Shown: positions 35,207 to 46,135 of the stretch, in pieces
Layout of the letters: the number at the start of each line of letters is the position of its first letter
Position numbering within the stretch: position 1 is the first letter of the stretch
Assembly (NCBI GenBank): GCA_009599575.1
Contig: VWND01000007.1
Location: forward strand, 248,001 to 312,000
Direction: 5' to 3'
Length of the DNA: 64,000 nt
Source of the DNA: Blumeriella jaapii
Lineage: Eukaryota > Ascomycota > Leotiomycetes > Helotiales > Drepanopezizaceae
Notes under the pieces: model-generated
What the model was told of the DNA's origin: nothing
The model's database searches: none
What the model saw: the letters and a program-made list of their open reading frames with translations, nothing else
Position numbers and translations under genes: made by a program

Positions 35207-35769
35207 CTCTGGTGTCGTAAACACAGTACTCGTAGTCAGTCAAAGTTTTTGGTGTGATCAAATTCAGCACTGTAGCAATATAGAAGAGCAATTGCAGCAA
35301 CAGACTGGGCAACAACACCTGCTTCATCGCATCGCACATGTGGGGACGGTAGTGTATTTTATATCAACGCAGAAAGGCAGGGGGGAAATGACTAGCAGCA
35401 CCGCTGGCGCCGGTCCAGGGGGCATTTGATGTGAATGTGACGAGAGAACTGTGACGGTGCAAGGCAAATGGGTGATGAGCCCATCGTGTCTGTGGGAACA
35501 GTCCAGGTCTTGACAGTAGAGCGCGTACATCCCGGTGTGTCATTGGGCCTACACAGGAATCATCCGAAGTGCTACGGGCCTTTGAAACGAACAGACGGGG
35601 AGATTGAAGGTCTTTGGTAGCTCTACTTTGGGGTAATGATTGGTGAAGGGGAGTTGGAGATTCTGGTCGGCGGTTAAAGTCTGGGGCATTGGCTATTTTG
35701 GGAGTGGGAGTGGCCAATGAGAGGGCCTGTGCAGCTGCGGCTTTCACGAACGCACTCACCACTGTTTAG
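35207..35769. other. Intergenic region, no supported gene
   Basis: A minus-strand open frame of 133 codons (35364-35762) begins with GTG inside a GTGAGT-like sequence and has no family match. I do not call it. Confidence 0.45.
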
Positions 35770-36038
35770 CTATTCCGGCAGCAAGGTGTCGACGTGTCGG
35801 AGGACTTCTTCGCGCGTAATGACCCGCGTGGTTACGAGAGCTCGAATTTCAGCGGCCGTCCCAGCTGACAACCGGTAGAGAGGCGCTCGATGACTGCGAC
35901 GCGACTCCTGGAAAGCCTCATGTCGCGCTCTTGCTTGCTTCGGACCGCGCTTCGGTTTGAGCCTACAGGAGGTGCAAGGCTGTGTTGAAGGGGCGTTACC
36001 ACGAGATAGAGATCCAGGAACAATTGCAGAGAGGACAT
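35770..36038 (-). CDS. Possible small two-exon gene, unknown function
   Basis: A tentative model of 69 residues. The ATG at 36038 opens 24 codons (SSLQLFLDLYLVV...), a 59-base intron (GTAGGC to TTCCAG) is removed, and a 45-codon exon follows, ending in EIRALVTTRVITREEVLRHVDTLLPE and a TAG at 35770-35772. The second exon looks like real helical protein sequence rather than random translation. The donor is weak and the branch point is unclear, so this may be part of a longer transcript or not a gene. Confidence 0.27.
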
Positions 36039-37251
36039 GATATTCTACAGAACGTGAATCTTTGGAGTACGTCCCGCGGACTGTTGATCAAAGAGGTGCT
36101 GAGTAAAAGAACAAGAGCCCCTCGAGATGTCTAAGCAGTATTGGGTGTGTCCGCTCGCAAGGTATCTAGTTATGAGGTTCTTTCAGCTGGCTGACTTCTA
36201 GTAGTTGTTCGGCCATGAGCGACTCTCAATTCTACTGATTCTTTGGGGTTGAGAGTTGGCACTGCGTATAGAGACTCTTTCGGACTGTTTGCAACGTCCA
36301 TGTGGAGGTCGTCTCGACACCATTGTATCAGAGGAACTTATCATTCGATTATAAGAGAGACAGGTAAATTTCGGGAGTACCTCAAACCGACGATTCGGTA
36401 CTACATGCAGGTGCAGTGGTCGAGCTTGAAGCAATTTCTTACACGTCAATTGTTCACCATCAAGTTTCCACGTTCCAGTTTCATTAGACGATCCCTATCA
36501 AAATCACCGTCACTGTCACTTTTCCATGTAAGACAGATTTCCTCCATGTCGGGGCTTTGGATAGAGCGAGCCGAGTGCTTCTGTTCCGTGAGGTGCCCAT
36601 CCCTACCATTTCACGCATGCCTTTACTTTTTCGAATTGTGGTATCTGCCCACGCTCACAAATACTCTGTTGGCGAGCCAGAAGACATATCGTGCGAACAG
36701 GTTCGGGACCAAGTCACATGAGAGTAGAGTCACGTGTAATCAATATCACATGACCACACTCTAGACAATGCCCCGGGCATCCTTCCCGATTTGGCAAGCA
36801 GACCTGCCTCCCGTACATGTAGCGCGGCTCTTGGCTCTTTGTCGGGCGGTCATGGAGGTGCTAAGGGAAATTTTCCTTCACTGCTCTCACTTCTCCAACA
36901 ACCCTTCCACGCCATTTTCTGTTCATCTCTCTGCTCCTTTAGAAGCTTCCCGTCGTCAGACCGTCTCTTTGCAGACCGTGAGCTTCCCTGGTGTTAGCTC
37001 ACCGAGGCTTTCTCGTCGTGGCAGGCGTGGGGTCTCGTTGCCCTAACGTCTGTGCCGCCAGCTGCGAGCTTCACAAGAGACAAGGCAGGACTCGAGAATC
37101 ATCCACGAGACATCCCTCAGTCAATCTGGCTGCTCTGCGGTGCGCAATCTCCTGGTTGCAAAGCTTGCTGTCACTCTTAAGCCTCCATCTTTGGGTGCCT
37201 GCATCTCTGGTCAGTACCCGACCATGCACGCGAAAGCAGTCCCGGAGCCTA
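36039..37251. other. Intergenic region upstream of the coiled-coil gene
   Basis: Open frames run into the coiled-coil gene from upstream (to about 36991), but the first good ATG is at 37252. Elsewhere there is no recognisable coding sequence. Confidence 0.45.
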
Positions 37252-40200
37252 ATGACGATGCAGGTAGCAATCATGCCTCGTCCTATTCCCAATCAAGATG
37301 AACAAGAGAGTCAAATCATAGCACCTTGGCTTCCCGATGATGAAAACATGTATTCCGACGGTCTTTATGGAGATTTCGAAGGCGGAGAGCAGGACAAACT
37401 TCTAAGCGATAATACCATAAAACACAGCGATGAGCCCGAGCACGCCAGCTATCGTTCCCGAGTTGAAGAAACCCAGTTTACTGACCTGGAAAAAGATAAT
37501 CAAGCAGAAAGTCCGGTCATGACTCCAGATTCTCCTCGATTTCATCATGATAACTTTCAGTCCCGGATCGAAGATACTCAGTTCGCCGCTCTGGAGGAAG
37601 ACACCCAGTCCGTTACGCAGCCTGTCCATCTAGCCGCTGAACGTGGAGCTGGTAAATCCCACGATTCTGGGCATCGAGTCACTGGTAGCTCCGCCGATTC
37701 AGATCAACCGAGCAGCGTTGCAGTTGCCCAACATCCCAAGCCACACTTCCAGATTCAGTGCCCAGTCGTAGACAAGCCCGAGGATATTGCAGCTAGCTTC
37801 AAGATGGGCGCTGCGTCCAAGAGCAAGTTTTCTCTCCCCGCTAAGTCTGCAACTGCTCGAGTTCAGCACAATAGCTCCGGGAGTGGACTTCATACACAGT
37901 TGGCTTCTACCACCCCAAGTGGAAGCTTAAAGCGTCAGGCCGTCTCCCTGCTAAACATTCCAACAGCTGACACGACATCGCAGGCGTAGTAGCACGTGCA
38001 TCTTCAGAAGCTGCCACCAGCCGCCATCAATCTACACTGGAGAATTCTCAAACCAGCAGCTGGCATCCAGCTCAAAGTCAAATCGTTCCTGACCCACAAC
38101 CCTCGGACCATGCTCTAAAGCATAGTAATAGAATCGAGGTCTTGCCTCGATACACATCAGTAGCTGTTCCACAAGTCACTCCAAGTAGAACGCAAAATGG
38201 TCCAGATCAAACAATTCCCCTACAGATGCGGCTGTCTACTCAAAACGCAGAAGATGCTTCGGGCTTCCAAGGAAATGCAGCAGTCACTCATGATGCTCCG
38301 TTCGCTACCCATTCACACGCTGGTCAAAATGCTCAGCAACCCCTCACCTTGCAGTCATTCGCACCCGCAATCAACGGGATGAGAAATTCGGCAATTGGTA
38401 GCTTCGAAAAAGCTGGAAGTAAGCATATACCACCGCCAGCTCCCCAGCATGACGATACTATTGACATCAGTCGTTCCCGGCATCTTCAGCCAGACTTTAA
38501 CGGTACAGTTCCAGGCTCTCCGTAATCACCACACAGCAATTCTAACATTGGAATCCCGCCAGTTGTCAAAGTGACGTCGCACAAAAGCCAATACAGACCT
38601 GTTCCCACTAGGCAAGAGCCCTTGATACCTGTACAACAGGGTCATAATTCGGACGTAGCTCCATCTCCCCGAAACAAGTAAGTAAATTGTCCACTCTGTC
38701 TGCAGATTAATGCTAATATCAACATACTCCCAGGGCTCGTCAGCTCAACTTCATTAGGAACAGAATTCACTTTCGGGAGGTCAAACCCCCACAGAGCGAC
38801 GCTGGGCACCCAGATATCAGTACTACAAAGTCACAGCTTGTCCGTTCAGTTGCACAGAAGACTACTAGCCCTGAATTTGTGCGCTCGAATAACCCTGCTG
38901 AGAAAAACTTTGTTGCGCCTGAGTCCATCAATGACACCGAACCGCCCCAAGTCAACGAAAATGTCCAGATAGCAACTCGCGACACTACAGTTGACCTTGC
39001 GCAAATCGAACAGTCGAAAGACATTCCAGAGTCGAGACTTCGCCGTATTGCTACGTATGCTGATCATGTAGGAACAGGCTCCGTCAGTAAGTCTCCCCCG
39101 TTACAACAGCCTCTGATAATAGCAATACCCGTTCTACACCTCCCACCTACGATCCTCAAGAAATTGTAGATCGCTCAACGCACTTACTTACAGAAGCAGA
39201 CCCAGAAGGACAGGATGAAAGCCACCAGATTGGACGCGTATCCCTATCAGGCCCTGCCGGTGCTCCCATGGCTCGGGCACTAACTGGAATGGCCAATACG
39301 ACAGAAACGGTATCCCAGCTCTGTATTCCTGGAGGTCCAACTACTATTGCTGTGTTACCAGAGCACCTTAGACCATCCTCGCAAGTTTATCATGAGGTAC
39401 AACCAGAGTCTCGGCGCTACAATGAGGGAAGAGCTATGACTAGACCTCTTATCGAGTCTGCTTCGCAAAGTAATGTTCGAATGGCTGGACATTCCAGTCA
39501 TATGTCCAAAGTCACGAAGTCAACCAATCGCCAGTCCCAAATCTCACCCTTGAACCATTTCTTGGTTTCGGAGGGGATGCAAACCTTTCTCAAACAATTC
39601 GACGAAGAATTCGCTAAGACGGTGAAAGACTATGAGGATCGCATAGATGTCCAGAAATCTGACATCGAGAAGCTACAGCAACAGAATGCTTCTTCCATGC
39701 AGCAAGTCCAAGCACTTGATAAAGAGAAATCAATCCTCATCCAGAGGCTACAGACATTTGCCGACCTGAAGCAGAAGTACACGCAACACATGAGTGGCGT
39801 TGTGAATACCCAGAATTCCCTGAAGTTACTAGGAATGGAGATCCGCGAGAAGTCTGTCAAGGCCAATGAGGAGGCTGCCCTCTCTGCTACAGTAAAAGCA
39901 GCCCAGGCAGAGCTAGAGGCCGCTCAAAAGGAAGTTGAGGAGATTAAGGAGCAGATGAAAGTGGCAAAACAAGAAGCGCAGAGTGTGGACGCAGCTCTGA
40001 ATTCACTTGTGAAGAGACTTTCAGAAGGCATGTCAATCAACGGAGTATGATTTGCTCATGCTAACTCTGCGAAGAGAAGAGAAAGAGCGACACCCTCCAG
40101 AATGACGTCGACCAACAATTGCTCCATCTCTCTCGAGAGACACACCACAGAGAGAAAATTGAGACCGAACTTAAAAATCAACATGCTATCTACGAGAAGC

Positions 40201-42184
40201 TCGTTGAGCAGATGAAACAGCTGCCTGGTGAGATCTCCGAGCAACTTCAACTGGGAAATGGGATTCTGGCAAACCTCAAGAGCGCTGAGAACGTAACACA
40301 CACAAAGTGAGTGGATACACGATCTTTCTGATGGCTTGTGACTGACTCGACCAGGATCGACGATATCACAATGCTAGTCAATGATTTGAAATCCAATGAG
40401 CCAGAGCCATCAGCCTCCCTGATCAAGCTCATCGAAGATCTTTTCACCAGGTAAGCTTTACGATTTATCTTCGCTGCGGCATCTCATTTCTAATAACCGA
40501 GTAGACTTGAAAGTAGGGAACAGGAATCCGAGATTAGTCGATCTGGTTTTCTTGAAGCCAACGCCAAAGCTTTGGAGGAACTGAAAGAGAACCTGGTTCA
40601 AATTCGTCTCGATAAAGACACCGAATTGTCCTACAAAAATCGAATCACAAGCCTTGAATCATCGAAGGAAACTTTGATCGAAGAAAAATCCGCCCGCGAC
40701 CAAGAGATCCTGAGCGTCACACAGCAACTCGAAGAACTCAAGCGTGAAGTTGCTAATTGCCACAGTCAGTTGAACACCCGGAATGAAGAGCTTGCAGCTT
40801 CTCGTGCTATATCCAAGGAGAATGCTCATCTCAAGGCTAAAATTCAAGAGCTCGAGAGCGCCAAGAACACACTTGAAAGCCAACTCGTGAGCGCTACACA
40901 AGAAGCAACGAAGGCCAAAGATGAAATCAGCTCCATTCGAAAGAGCGCCCTCAAAAAAGAGCAGCAAGTCAAGGACTGGGAACAAAAATTCAAAGATGCA
41001 CAAAATGCATTCGGCGAGGAGCGGGTCAGGTATATCGCTGCGAAAGAGCAGGAAAACAAAACTGCCTGCCAGGAATTGGCGAAGACGGCGGAAATCCAAA
41101 ATGCAACGTTGAAGTTGAAGCTAGAGACAGAAACCAGAAATTCCGAGCAGAAGTGCAAAGAGAAAGATATGGAGCTAGAACGACTCAAAGTTGAGCATGG
41201 TGCTTCTGTCAGTGCTTTGACTAATGCAAGAACGACATCCTTCAACTTACAGAGAAGCCGAAGCAAGCACTGGCGCAGATGAGAAACATGCACGAGAGCA
41301 GCAGGAATGTTTCAGAAAATTTATTTAGAGAATTTCAGTCTCTCAAGAACAAGTCGACTGAAATCCAGAATATACTCCAGTCTGCTGCCATGGGACCTGA
41401 CCAAATCATTGAGGCTGCTACAAGAGCGCAGAGAGAAGTCGAGGCAAAATTCAAAGAGAATGCTCTGGTACTCATGGAGGTGGAATCACTTCCGACGCAA
41501 AACAACAATTTGCAGAACAAGTTCGAGAGCTTGTCTAGAGCTTTAGCTCGGCAGACTCAAGCAACGAAAAATGCCAGTCTCGGGACGCGTGTCAAGCCTT
41601 ACTTGGATATGGAAGCATCGTCGCAAGACACGAGTCCGCTTACTGACCTTGACACAATCGAAAATCGACTTGCTTCAGAAGGCGATTACCACGATTTCCG
41701 ACAGGCTAGTAACGACGGTACAACTGTGAATAGAGTCTCTGGGTACCAAACGCAAGGAAGAATTTTCGAGGGCACCCTTATCGCGAAGGAGCCCAATCCA
41801 CCATTCGCAAAGCCTTTCAGACCCGCTTTGAAGAAGTCAGCCGGTCGGCTATCTGGACAGAAGCGCACCTCCTTTACCGACCCTTTGGTCGGACACTATG
41901 CAGACCCTGGAAAGATGGAGTCACATAACAACCATACACGCCCAGCGCGTCGCCCGGAACAGTTTCTCGGTGCTGTCAGTGGGGGCGGTATTGGCCAGGA
42001 TGCAACGTCAAACAGCCGACAGCACACCAATGCGCAGCAAGAACTGTCACCAACCAACAGCTTACCTATGACCAGCGTCGATAAAAAGAGAACCCTTTCG
42101 AGCGAGTCGGCGGGTCCACGAAAGTATCACTTGAGTAACCGCAAGCATTTACGATCCATCGTCCCAGGTTCTCAAGAAGTCTGA
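37252..42184 (+). CDS. Large coiled-coil protein with TQ-rich N-terminal repeats, uncharacterised
   Basis: 1,478 residues in a nine-exon model whose phases all agree: 37252-37933, 37984-38502, 38563-38677, 38734-39086, 39194-40008, 40077-40306, 40355-40450, 40505-41199 and 41253-42184. The fifth and eighth introns (40009-40076, 41200-41252) have weak sites and could shift. The N-terminal half is disordered and polar, with a duplicated motif S-R-(V/I)-E-(E/D)-T-Q-F-x2-L-E-(K/E)-D-x-Q about 45 residues apart and several more TQ/SQ dipeptides, as seen in ATM/ATR-type phosphorylation clusters. From about residue 665 a long Glu/Lys/Gln-rich coiled coil runs (FLKQFDEEFAKTVKDYEDRID... through the tenth kilobase of the gene's 3' half) to about residue 1300. 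The tail is basic and disordered. No enzyme domain is visible. It could act in chromosome or cytoskeletal organisation, but this is speculation. Confidence 0.7.
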
Positions 42185-42692
42185 CCCTACGAGCCAGCTG
42201 ACAAGGAACTATGCTAATTCAACCACTTCAATTGAGCCGAAGCTAATGCTTGTGGGGTCTTTGTTGGTCGGAACGACCCCAGCCATTGGACGAAGGTGTT
42301 CTTGGTTTTGGCTGTGGAAGTGTGATTTAGCATGTGAGATGAATTCTAGCTTAATCTAGAGGAAAATTAGCAGAGCGCGGAAATTGTTAATGGTGGAGGG
42401 AAATTTCTTGGAAGGATCATTGCTCATGTTATGTGCGCTGGTGTGCATATTTCTGTCATGACTGCTATACTCAAAGCAGACAGTCGCTGAATCCTGAGCA
42501 GTACATTCCGAGTTTCCACTCCATGTGATGCATCCCCTACAACGCCGGCAATGACTTCTCATACAAATCCCCACGTCTTGTACATGTTCTCAAACCCCAA
42601 GCTTCATCCCAGACCACGGGTGCACCTTTGAGCAATTCTCCGCGCCAAATACCCTCATGGCATTCGTCTTACGCATCTCGAGGCTCTGATCA
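42185..42692. other. Convergent intergenic region
   Basis: 3' flanks of the coiled-coil gene (+) and bL33m (-). No gene seen. Confidence 0.5.
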
Positions 42693-43319
42693 TCATCGTC
42701 CACCGCGTTTTTGTTCCAGGAAGAGGACCTTCTTTCGCACTACAAGAAGATAGTCAGCAAAATTCCATCACAGCAAATTTGTTCCCGCCATGGCGCCGCC
42801 CCATCACAAGGCACGGTCTATCCAAAGCCGCTTCCGCGCCCACCCAAGCATCCCCAGAATACCAGCACCTATCCATCCATCCATCCATCCATCCATTTGT
42901 GATTGCACTCTCGTCCCTCTCGGCCCTCCTCCTCCTCCTGCCAACACAAACAAGCAGCTGGGATTTGAAGGGCGCACGCACGCACGCACGCACTGCCTCC
43001 TTGCTTCCCGTCCAGGGCGCGAAAGCCAACTTGTCCGCACCGAGAAATGCAATGTAACCTACCGACAGGATCGTACTTCAGCATGCTGAGCGGGCGATGC
43101 GTCCGCGGCCGGACGAGGGTCTTGTAGTAGCCGGTCAGGGCCATGGAGATCAGTCGCACGGCGACGGTGCGGGATTTGGCTGCGTCTCTCTGTTAGCTAT
43201 CTTTGTTCTGTCGGTGTCCTGATTTCGTTTGTAGGGGGGGCTGGGGTTGGTCAGGCGAGATGAGGTGCCCTCTGAGAGAGGGAATGGGGATTGTGCAAGC
43301 AGGTACCTTTTTTCGCCAT
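42693..43319 (-). CDS. MRPL39: Mitochondrial large-subunit ribosomal protein bL33m (MRPL39)
   Basis: A 58-residue structural protein of the mitochondrial large ribosomal subunit. It is too short for simple ORF finding and is split into three exons: 43319-43307 (13 bases, MAKK plus one base), 43179-43063 and 42739-42693. All joins are in phase. The joined product reads [16 protein letters not shown], then [19 protein letters not shown], then [19 protein letters not shown] and RGGR at the end. That is the classic basic L33 pattern, with the zinc-ligand cysteines of some bacterial forms absent, as usual in fungal mitochondrial L33. The first intron (127 bp) has a GCTAAC branch and an ACGCAG acceptor. 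The second is unusually long for this window (323 bp) and carries a CCAT microsatellite. Confidence 0.9.
42871..42896. repeat. (CCAT)n microsatellite inside the bL33m intron
   Basis: About six CCAT units within the 323-bp second intron of bL33m, the same unit as the array at 3248-3302. Confidence 0.85.
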
Positions 43320-43829
43320 CGTGAGGTCGTGTTGGCGAGCGGAAAGAGGGTGGAGGAGCGAGCAGCTTTGCTCTGGACGTGAGCTGAAGCTGAAGCTTGA
43401 GCCTCGAGGTTGGGGCTGGCGGCCTGAGGCAGGAAGCAGATGGTGCTGAGGTGTTGGGCACGTGGACTTGTGGGGCATTGTTATGGTCGCTTGCCAGTAC
43501 CTGCCTGTACTGTATGTAGAGAGGTGCTGTAATGTAATGTAATGTACAGTACTGTAGCCGCTTGCCCAACAAGATGACTACTTTGATGCTATGATAGCAC
43601 GAGACACATTGAGAGATGGCTACCAGAAGAGCTGGGGGCGCTCTATACCAGGGGAGCTTTTTACATACTGTAGCTCATCATGTAGTCAGTTGCTTTGCGT
43701 CCTAGAAACGGGACGTTGCTTTAAGCTACATTTTCCACGTGTGTACTTGATATAGTTCGTCGACTCGGAGAAACAGCAGCCTTTTGAATTAGCAGGTATA
43801 CGTTTCATGAGCAGGTTGCAAGCAGACTG
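43320..43829. other. Intergenic region with GTACTGTA motifs
   Basis: Promoter side of bL33m and 3' flank of the SMP-30-like gene. It holds AATGT repeats followed by TGTACAGTACTGTA (43543-43556) and a nearby GTACTGTATGTA (about 43507). No gene supported. Confidence 0.5.
43543..43556. repeat. TGTACAGTACTGTA palindromic motif
   Basis: A self-complementary TACAGTACTGTA core immediately after three AATGT units. Confidence 0.7.
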
Positions 43830-44952
43830 TCAGAGATGCGAGGTGTCCAGCGCAACAACCCCTTCATGGATCAGTGTGAGGTTTTCCGTGAACCATCCGC
43901 CATTAGTGATATACAGGGTGTTCTTCTCCCTCTCGCTTCCCCTTCCAAACTGCGCACTTGTGGGGTTCAACATTATTTCAGTATCCTCGATGACTATCTG
44001 GGCGCCTTCGGGGCTGACCTTCACAACATGATGTGGGTGTGTCGCAATCCAGGCATTGCCACCCGCATCGAGACCGAAATCATCGTACTGAGAGCCCAAT
44101 GCGCCGCCAAGAATGGTGTTGTTGGACATGATGACCGCATGGCCGATTCTGTCCCCGAGAGTATTGATGGGGACTCGGCCGAAGTGCTGTTGGGCAGAAG
44201 ATACAAAGTACAGGTACGAGCCTCGGCTCCGTATCCCGTTGATTCCCAAGTGTTGGCCGGGGAGCGTGCGATTGATGGGCTCGAAAAGAGGGTCGGAGAA
44301 GGCGATGGAGTAGGCGCCTGTCTGGATGTTGATGCGGTAGACGGAACCTGCGTCCGCGTCTGCGGCCAGGACGAGGTTGCTCGAGCCAGGGACCGGTGCG
44401 AGACCGTTGAGCTGGACTGATGTCGCGATGGTGGTTACGTTCGTGATGACTGGCGTGGAAGAGCACAGGTTCACGGTCCAGACTGTGAGAGATCCTAGGA
44501 CTGCTCGTGTGAAGGCAAGGTCCCAGATGCCCGAAACAATGACAAAGCGATCAGGCGTGAATCTAATGTGTGATGTCAAATGACATGTCGTATGTCGATC
44601 GTGAGGAGATAGATGAGCAGGCTCTTTTCTATGGAAGCAGTACCGTGATAATAACGTAGACTTGAGAAGTAGCTTACTCGGTAATGCCCATCAGTCCATG
44701 GCCATCAGGAAAGGTGTGAAGTACAGAGACGTTCGGCGAGATGCTCGTCGGGTCGAGAGTAAACAGTGTGTTGACGCTCATGGAAGTTAGGATTAGATTA
44801 CCATTTGAGCGAACTGCAATGTTCTCAATGAAGTGATTCGGTGGGAATGTGTAGATGTTGCGTAGCGGACGACCAAGCGGGAGAGGCGCAACAGCTGAGC
44901 TTACACATAACCACCACACAATCATACGAGCCAGATTCCCAAGATGTTTCAT
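43830..44952 (-). CDS. Secreted SMP-30/gluconolactonase-like beta-propeller protein
   Basis: 335 residues from two exons (44952-44678 and 44562-43830) joined in phase across a 115-bp intron. A signal peptide is evident: a short basic start (MKHLGNLARM), a hydrophobic core and small residues near 20-25. The mature part has the repeating strand pattern of a six-bladed propeller of the SMP-30/NHL type: ENIAVRSNGNLILTS in blade one, then LNGLAPVPGSSNLVLAADADAGSVYRI, GINGIRSRGSYLYFVSSAQ, DDFGLDAGGNAWIATH and NTLYITNGG. Such secreted fungal proteins are often annotated as lactonase-like, but substrates are mostly unknown and I make no activity claim. Several N-glycosylation-type NxT/S sites fit secretion. 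Confidence 0.8.
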
Positions 44953-46135
44953 CGTGAAATTACAGATAAATCAATTCTCCAAATGAGATGAGTAAGTCCT
45001 GAGGGTCTTCTTTCAAGCTTGACGAACCCGATTTTTCTTCTTGGGTGTAAGATCTGATCGAACAGGTTTGACGTGCTTACACTCCTGGAGAAAATCTCCT
45101 GTCCAGTCGTTGTCAAATTCAGGCACTGGCATCAATTCCATTGGAAGGCGCAAGGTTTATAGATCGGGTAACATTGTCTTGCTTTGCCTTGACTTGGCAG
45201 TAGCTGCGACGCCACCAGCTCTGTGTGAATCGAAGCGGCATTGGGTGAGATCAAATGGCCGGTTACGACCTGTGCAGTAGTTTAGAAAGCTCCAAGTCGA
45301 TGTTGGTTTAACTAAATGACTCTGGGCCTAACCGGAAGTGTCTGGACAAGTCATTCAATTCTCCGCCCGATAGGACGGCAATGAGTAGACGTAGGCCTTG
45401 CATAGCCAGAATCAAGATGTGTGTTAGATTTTGGTAGTAAAATGTCAAGGTGAGGTTAAGTCCAGTCGTTGGAGCTTCGCAGCTGCTGGAAGGTAGAGGT
45501 AAGTCCTGTAGGTTTAGCGGTGCCAATTCGCTTATCAGGTCAATCAGAGAAATAGCTTGTGTTCGCTTTTCGATGATATTAGACACAACGGAATTGATCT
45601 GATCAGCATTTGTATTGAGTTTTCTCAGTAAATGATTTTGTGGTAGCAAAGATCTCACAGTACATTGAAGTTCGGTCTTACATTAGCAGCGTGAATAGCT
45701 ACGAATGATACCAAGTAATTCTATGCAACACTTCCTTCCTTCCCTTTGCTAAGGAGATGTGCCTATCGAGTAGAGAATTATGGTCTGTTGCGTGTTTCAA
45801 TTGAAGAGAGCTTCCGCAGGCAAAGATTAAAACCAATTTTCGGGTTTTCTCGTAGAAGCAAAGTCAATAGCGCGCTGTCATTTCGTTTAACCCGTATGGT
45901 CTACTGTTTTATATACATATCCTTTTACTAACAAACACCCAATCATCGTCTTTCGCTCCAGTCACGCTGTGCCCGTCAGAACTCCAGCCTAGCTATGCCC
46001 TGCCCATCCTTGTCCCAAACTCCATGTCGACGCTTCTAAATACGGAACTATCTACAGTAGGCATTCCTTCAAGGTTTGCCATTATACACATCTTTGTCCC
46101 TACCAACGTCAACCCAGGGTGTACGAAGACTCCCA
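44953..46135. other. Intergenic region with an orphan open frame
   Basis: A minus-strand open frame of 116 codons (45308-45658) encodes a plausible helical segment (ADQINSVVSNIIEKRTQAIS... LILAMQGLRLLIAVLSGGEL). It resembles the C-terminal part of a fungal Zn2Cys6 regulator, but it lacks an ATG and I find no partner exons, so it is at most a gene relic. Nothing else supported. Confidence 0.35.

Noticed and set aside
37934..37995. Tandem TAG TAG stop codons near 37987 in the coiled-coil gene
   Set aside because: A 50-bp intron (37934-37983) ending CTGAC...GCAG shifts to the correct frame, in which these bases read GTA GTA.
38503..38562. An in-frame TAA (38523) that seemed to truncate the coiled-coil gene, with coding sequence resuming in the same frame
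   Set aside because: A 60-bp intron (GTACAG donor, CTAAC branch, GCCAG acceptor) removes it exactly in phase, so a nonsense mutation is not needed.
41195..41290. An ATGA overlap between two frames in the coiled-coil gene, resembling the MED13 break
   Set aside because: Here a 53-bp intron (41200-41252) with a TTACAG acceptor joins the frames in phase, so a frameshift is not required.
45308..45658. Minus-strand frame resembling the tail of a Zn2Cys6 transcription factor
   Set aside because: No ATG, no zinc cluster and no joinable exons. Mentioned only as a possible relic within the intergenic entry.
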